Below, piece after piece: positions 59,557-64,000 of a stretch of DNA of 64,000 bases. Made by a program: the position numbers and the translations under genes. Under the pieces are notes generated by a model that ran no database searches, was not told where the DNA came from, and worked only from the letters and a program-made list of their open reading frames with translations. Origin of the DNA: LSCE01 sp050485425 (GTDB taxonomy: Bacteria; Pseudomonadota; Gammaproteobacteria; Nitrococcales; Aquisalimonadaceae); NCBI GenBank assembly GCA_050485425.1, contig JBJHBJ010000010.1:1-64000 (forward strand). The letters are read 5' to 3'. Positions within the stretch are counted from its first letter, which is position 1. Every line of letters starts with the position of its first letter.

Positions 59557-60920
59557 GCGTTTTTCCTCTCCGCCAGCGCATCCAGCAGCCGCCCGTGGAT
59601 GCCGCCGAAGGCGCCGTTGCTCATGACCAGCAGGCAGTCGCCGGCACGTGCCTCGGCAACGATGCGGTCCACCAGTCGCGGCAGATCCTGGTCCCATTGC
59701 GCGGTCGCGCCGAGGGGTTCGGCGACTTCCGAGACCTGCCAGTCCATGCCGGGGGACTGGTACAGCCAGACCCGGTCCGCGTTGCGGAGCGAGGCCGGCA
59801 GGCGGGCCCGGTGCGTGCCCATCTGCATGGTATTGGAGCGCGGTTCCAGGATCACGTGCAGCCGGCTGCCGGGGCCGGTCAGCGGCCGGAACGCTTCGAT
59901 GGTGGCCTCGATGGCGGTGGGGTGATGCGCGAAATCGTCATAGACACGGATGCCGGCCACCTCGCCGCGCAGTTCCTGACGGCGGCGCATGCCGCGAAAG
60001 CCACGCAGTGCCTGCAGCCCCTGCGGCAGCGGCACGCCGACATGGCGGGCGGCCAGCAGCGCGGCCAGCGCGTTGTGGGCATTGTGAGCGCCCGGCTGGT
60101 CCCACTCCAGCGGCGAGGCAGGATGCTCCGGGCCTTCGACGACAAAGCGCCCGTCTTCCCCCGGCGCCAGGCGCCAGTCGTTGCCACGCCCGCGACCCAT
60201 GCGTACCACCGGCGTCCAGCAGCCCAGTTCCAGCGTGTCGGCGATGCTGGTCTGGTCGCCGTTGACGATGATCTGGCCGCCGCCGGGGACAGTCCTCACC
60301 AGGTGATGAAACTGCCGCTGGATGGATGCGAGGTCGGGGAAGATGTCGGCGTGATCGTGTTCCATGTTGTTGATGATCAGCGTGCGCGGGCGGAAGTGGA
60401 CGAACTTGGAGCGCTTGTCGAAGAACGCCGAATCGTATTCATCCGCTTCGATGACGAAGAACGGCGAATCGCCCAGTCGCGCTGAACGATCGAAATTGCC
60501 GGGCACGCCGCCGATCAGGAAGCCCGGTTTCAGTCCCGCGTCCTCCAGCAACCACGCCAGCAGGCCGGCCGTGGTGGTCTTGCCGTGGGTGCCGCTGACC
60601 GCCAGCACCCAGCGCTGGTGCAGTACGTGCTCGGCCAGCCACTGGGGGCCGGAAACGTAGCGCAGCCCCTGATCCAGTACCGCCTCCACGGCCGGGTTGC
60701 CGCGTGAGAGCGCATTGCCGATGATCACGCAGTCCGGAGACGGCGAGAGGTGGGCCGCGTCGTAGCCTTCGGTGATCTCCACGCCCTGCCGGCGCAGCAT
60801 GTCGCTCATCGGCGGGTACACGTTCTGGTCGCTGCCGGTGACCTTGTGACCGAGTTCCCTGGCCAGCAGGGCGAGGCTGCCCATGAAGGTCCCGCAGATA
60901 CCCAGGATATGTACATGCAT
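59553..60920 (-). CDS. mpl: UDP-N-acetylmuramate:L-Ala-gamma-D-Glu-meso-DAP ligase
   Basis: Mpl recycles the murein tripeptide by joining it to UDP-MurNAc. The 455 residues are a Mur ligase: HVHILGICGTFMGSLALLAREL (Rossmann motif), SGTHGKTTTAGLLAWLLEDAG (ATP loop), IEADEYDSAFFDKRSKFVHF, and IINNMEHDHADIFPDLASI. The third domain shows YDDFAHHPTAIEATIEAFR and LEPRSNTMQMGTHR. IGGVPGNFDRSARLG separates it from MurC. The stop overlaps the start of ubiX. The presence of a recycling enzyme agrees with the lytic transglycosylase at 9907. Confidence 0.96.
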   Translation of the reverse strand: MHVHILGICGTFMGSLALLARELGHKVTGSDQNVYPPMSDMLRRQGVEITEGYDAAHLSPSPDCVIIGNALSRGNPAVEAVLDQGLRYVSGPQWLAEHVLHQRWVLAVSGTHGKTTTAGLLAWLLEDAGLKPGFLIGGVPGNFDRSARLGDSPFFVIEADEYDSAFFDKRSKFVHFRPRTLIINNMEHDHADIFPDLASIQRQFHHLVRTVPGGGQIIVNGDQTSIADTLELGCWTPVVRMGRGRGNDWRLAPGEDGRFVVEGPEHPASPLEWDQPGAHNAHNALAALLAARHVGVPLPQGLQALRGFRGMRRRQELRGEVAGIRVYDDFAHHPTAIEATIEAFRPLTGPGSRLHVILEPRSNTMQMGTHRARLPASLRNADRVWLYQSPGMDWQVSEVAEPLGATAQWDQDLPRLVDRIVAEARAGDCLLVMSNGAFGGIHGRLLDALAERKNA

Positions 60921-61066
60921 GTGGAGTCTCCGATGTCACGCCGTGAACGCAGCGTACCACCGGATGCAGGAAGAGGGAGAGTGCTGCCGGGCAGGGCGTT
61001 GTTCCATTCCCGCACGCGCGGCCAGGCCCGAGCCGGACCCCGAAGGCCCGGCCAGGCCGGGAAGGA

Positions 61067-61603
61067 TCAGAAGTAGTAGGTGGCACCGATCTGGCTGGAC
61101 AGACCGTGTTGCTCCACTTCGAAATCGCTGTTTTCCAGGTCCGTGTAGCGATAGCCGACGTCCATGTGGAAGCCCAGTTCACGGACGGTGCTCGGACGGT
61201 ATTCCACGCCGACCAGCGGCATGGCGCTCCAGCCGTCCAGGTCGCCCAATTCCTCGTAGGACGCCTCGGCACCGACATAGAACTGGGTGTTGCTACGGAC
61301 GATGGGGGCATACATGCCGCGGGCGCCGGCCCGGATCACGTCGTCATCGACACTGATATCGCCCACGTCGGCCTCCAGATTGCCGTAGTAGCCGAACAGG
61401 CCGAAGCCCAGGCGCCGGTCGTTCCAGCCCCGAAGCTCGATGGCCGAGAACTGGTTGCCCTCCATCAGCGGATCCCCCAGCGTGTACTGGCCGCCAAGCC
61501 CGAGTTCCAGCTGGTCGGCACTGGCGGTGCCCGGCAGGGCCAGGGCGGTGGCAAGACCTGCGGTACCGAAGAATGCGGCGCATTTTCCAAACGTCATACG
61601 CAT
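61067..61603 (-). CDS. Small outer-membrane beta-barrel protein
   Basis: The 178 residues start MRMTFGKCAAFFGTAGLATA with a signal peptide ending TASA. About eight amphipathic strands follow: QLELGLGGQYTLGD, RRLGFGLFGYYGNLEADV, IRAGARGMYAPI, TQFYVGAEASYEEL, MPLVGVEYRPS and LGFHMDVGYRYTDLE. It ends in SSQIGATYYF with the C-terminal aromatic needed for assembly. It resembles OmpA/OmpW-size barrels or the YfaZ-like group; I cannot choose. GGAG six bases before ATG 61603 supports this start over the longer frame to 61738. Confidence 0.82.
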   Translation of the reverse strand: MRMTFGKCAAFFGTAGLATALALPGTASADQLELGLGGQYTLGDPLMEGNQFSAIELRGWNDRRLGFGLFGYYGNLEADVGDISVDDDVIRAGARGMYAPIVRSNTQFYVGAEASYEELGDLDGWSAMPLVGVEYRPSTVRELGFHMDVGYRYTDLENSDFEVEQHGLSSQIGATYYF

Positions 61604-61786
61604 TGCTGACTCCATTGCGTTGCTCGGAATTGTCCGCTTGCCCTGCGGTATGCCGCCCGGTCGTCGGCCGGAAGGCATCGACAGGGCAAGCACCCCCTGT
61701 GACAGCAAAAGGCCGCGGATGATCGGTCTGCCGTTCAAGGAAGCGCTTTCTTGATGGATTCCGGCGGGATGCGTGGAAGACGGATT

Positions 61787-64000
61787 TCAGGGGCCTTTCG
61801 GCTCCCCGTCCACACCATCGGTGTTCGGGCTGCCTTCGCTCCCGGCCGCGCGGGACGGGTGGTGGAGATGCACGTCGCGTTGCGGAAACGGAATGACGAT
61901 GCCGGCCTCGCGCAGGGCCCGCTCGATGGCGAAATGCAGTTGGCTGCGAACGGTCATGAAGTCGTCGGTGTCGCCGATGAAGCAGCGCAGCTCGAAGTCC
62001 AGGCTGGAATCGCCAAAACCCACGAAGAGCGCGATGGGGGGCGGCGTGCGCAGCACCTTGCCTTCCTCTGCGGCGCAGCGGAGCAGGATCTGCGCCACTT
62101 GCTCGGTGTCACTGCCATAGGCCACGCCGACCGCAATGCGTTCGCGGGCCATGCGGTTCTTGTGCGTCCAGTTGGTGACCGAGCTGGATATCAGGTCTGC
62201 ATTGGGCACGATGACCGATGCCCGGTCGAAGGTCTCGATCTCGGTGGAGCGTACCGAGATGTGCCGTACGGTGCCCTCGTGCGTGCCGACGATGATCCAG
62301 TCCCCGACCTTGATCGGGCGTTCGATGAGCAGTAGCAGACCGGCGACGAAGTTCTCGACCACGTTGCGCAGGCCGAAACCGATACCCAGCGACAGCGCGC
62401 CCACCACCAGCGCCAGGTTGGTGAAGTCCAGTCCCAGCGCGCCCATGGCGAGCAGCAGGGCGAGCCCGACGCCCAGATAGCTGGAGCCGGCGGCAATGGA
62501 GTTGCGGGCGCCGTATTCCAGACGCGTGTTGGGCAGTACCCGGTGGGTCAGCCAGCGCCGGAAAAGATTGGTCACGATGACGCCGGCGGAGAGGATCAGG
62601 ATGGCGACCAGCAGGTTGCCCGGTGACAGCGTGAATCCACCGACTTCGATCCCCGCAAACAGGTTCTGCGTCCATAGCAGCAGTGTGGCCGGGGGCACGC
62701 CGTAGAGCAGCAGCAACGCGTAGAGCAGCGGCACGAAGATGATCAGGTCTGCCACCAGTCCGGTCCAGAACACCATGCCCTGCACGCTGGCCTCCGACGG
62801 ACGCTGCACGCGGACGATCATGGATCCGTACCGCCGGGCCGGCTGGCTCAGGAAGAATCGCTGGATGAGTTCGCGTGCGGCAATCCGGACCAGCAGCCCG
62901 AAGCCGATCACCAGCGCCGTGGACAGCAGGCGGGACTGTATGAAGTAAGCCAGGCGGCTGTAGCCCAGCAGTGCCAGCAACGGTGCCAGCAGCACCACCA
63001 CGCGTAGCAGGCTGCGCAGTACGTCAAGCAGCGGACGGGAACCCTTCTCCTCGTCTTCTGCCGCGTCGGCATCGGTCGCCTCCTCGGCGGCCTCGTCCAC
63101 GGGGCCGGCCTGCTGGGACTCCCTGACAGACGTGATCCAGTACCGCGGGCTCAGAACCCACGCCGCTGCCATCGCCGCCATCGTCGTGTAAAGCAGCAGG
63201 AAGATCGACTCCAGTTCCGCTGTGCTCGTGCGGGTCAGCAGCATCAGCGAGAGCAGCGCGGCGCCCACAGCCATGACCAGGGCGGCCAGGCGGATGGCCC
63301 CCAGCAGGACGCTCACGCGGGCCGGATCCACCGGTACGATGCGCCAGGCCACGTGGTGGGGGGAGAGCGCGGCGCGTGACATCCCGAACAGAACCAGGTA
63401 CCCGCCCAGCGCCACCGACAGGACGTAAACCATGGCCGCGAACAGGCCTGTAAGCAGACCCTGCAGGTAAAGCACCAGCACCACCAGGCTGATGATGATC
63501 ACCGGCACCACCGCGTTGGCTGTGCCGTCGGCCACCGCGCCGATGATGCGTCGCGCATAGCTGGGCGACATCTCCTCGGCATCGCGGCCGAAATTGATCA
63601 GCACCAGTCTGCGCAGAGGCCAGCCGAGCAGGATGCCGAGCAGAGGCAGTATCACGAACAGCGCAATCGCGGAACGGCTCTCGCCGGCCTCGCGGCGCTC
63701 TTCCCACCAGGACTGCGGCGCCGCCATGAGGGCGGACGCGAAGGTGATGGCGTCCGCGCTGGCCTGGGCCCACACGTCCGGCTTCGTCGGTCGCGGCATG
63801 CGTTCGCTGAGCTGGCGGCGGAACTGCCGCTGTTCCCAGCCCGCGATGCTCTCCATCAACTCGGTGGAACGCATCTCGGCCACTTCGGCGATCCGGACGC
63901 GGGCGGAGTAGTCGGAAACGGAGGTCTGCAGTGTGCTCCGGAGTTCCTGGAGAGGTTCGGGTTCCGGCGGTTCCCCGTCCTCGGGGGGTGGGCCGAGCTG
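61787..64000 (-). CDS. Large MscS-family mechanosensitive channel (5' end beyond window)
   Basis: This is a tension-gated inner-membrane channel. The reading frame is still open at the right edge, so only the last ~738 residues are seen. An N-terminal soluble region and about eight helices precede the MscS core. The pore helix region is LALVVGALSLGIGFGLRNVVENFVAG, followed by ERPIKVGDWIIVGTHEGTV and VRSTEIETFDRASVIVPNADL in the beta domain. SSVTNWTHKNRMARERIAVGV and the alpha/beta end complete it. The extra helices place it with the MscK/YbdG/DUF3772-type long channels. An acidic loop (DEAAEEATDADAAEDEEK) lies before the core. Confidence 0.92.
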   Translation of the reverse strand, partial: QLGPPPEDGEPPEPEPLQELRSTLQTSVSDYSARVRIAEVAEMRSTELMESIAGWEQRQFRRQLSERMPRPTKPDVWAQASADAITFASALMAAPQSWWEERREAGESRSAIALFVILPLLGILLGWPLRRLVLINFGRDAEEMSPSYARRIIGAVADGTANAVVPVIIISLVVLVLYLQGLLTGLFAAMVYVLSVALGGYLVLFGMSRAALSPHHVAWRIVPVDPARVSVLLGAIRLAALVMAVGAALLSLMLLTRTSTAELESIFLLLYTTMAAMAAAWVLSPRYWITSVRESQQAGPVDEAAEEATDADAAEDEEKGSRPLLDVLRSLLRVVVLLAPLLALLGYSRLAYFIQSRLLSTALVIGFGLLVRIAARELIQRFFLSQPARRYGSMIVRVQRPSEASVQGMVFWTGLVADLIIFVPLLYALLLLYGVPPATLLLWTQNLFAGIEVGGFTLSPGNLLVAILILSAGVIVTNLFRRWLTHRVLPNTRLEYGARNSIAAGSSYLGVGLALLLAMGALGLDFTNLALVVGALSLGIGFGLRNVVENFVAGLLLLIERPIKVGDWIIVGTHEGTVRHISVRSTEIETFDRASVIVPNADLISSSVTNWTHKNRMARERIAVGVAYGSDTEQVAQILLRCAAEEGKVLRTPPPIALFVGFGDSSLDFELRCFIGDTDDFMTVRSQLHFAIERALREAGIVIPFPQRDVHLHHPSRAAGSEGSPNTDGVDGEPKGP

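Noticed and set aside
61604..61738. N-terminal extension of the small outer-membrane protein
   Set aside because: Residues before 61603 are not signal-peptide-like and a good ribosome site supports the inner ATG.

Overview
The window is GC-rich, tightly packed chromosomal DNA of a gammaproteobacterium. A type II secretion operon, trxA-rho, lgt-thyA-folA, argE-argA, mpl-ubiX and a rubredoxin/thiE/hemL neighbourhood fit a Chromatiales or Ectothiorhodospiraceae-like heterotroph; that placement is inferred from gene content and order. I saw no rRNA, tRNA, phage genes, CRISPR array or transposase.

Layout. 1-5148: gspF(partial)-E-D-C on the minus strand. 5340-7339: trxA and rho. 7362-13515: two paralogous lipoproteins divergent from a lytic transglycosylase, then an outer-membrane porin with its own terminator and promoter. 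14058-15793: a two-gene hypothetical module between two near-identical 114-bp repeats. 15790-23958: purC, a SulP transporter, photolyase plus MerR regulator, a 276-bp MITE-like element, and lgt-thyA-folA. 24190-27353: thioesterase, acyl-CoA synthetase and a Crp/Fnr-type regulator. 27858-36270: an apparent operon with an acyl-CoA synthetase, a complete HAAT (Liv-type) ABC importer and a phenylacetate-CoA-ligase-like enzyme. 36337-48936: valine and acyl-CoA catabolism (mmsA, acyl-CoA dehydrogenases, enoyl-CoA hydratases, 3-hydroxyisobutyryl-CoA hydrolase, mmsB, thiolase, AMACR-like racemase, SDR). 49116-64000: housekeeping genes (SH3-domain protein, argE-argA, cpdA, rubredoxin, thiE, hemL, ubiX, mpl) and a large MscS channel cut by the window edge.

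The genes of 24-49 kb form one catabolic block. Substrates are imported by the ABC system, activated to CoA thioesters, oxidised by acyl-CoA dehydrogenases, hydrated, and finished by MmsB/MmsA for valine or by SDR and thiolase for other acyl chains.

The most unusual content is non-coding. First, five copies of a family with exactly fixed geometry lie at 37.9-47.8 kb. Each has a 28-bp outer stem enclosing two hairpins with RTCCNT hexaloops. Four copies are exactly 108 nt; one is enlarged to 210 nt. Stem sequences differ between copies while pairing is kept, and single-stranded joints are nearly invariant. Second, about 40 GTAG-headed REP units of at least four stem families occupy most gaps. 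Three genes take their TAG stop codon from a GTAG head, and folA takes its stop from a MITE end.
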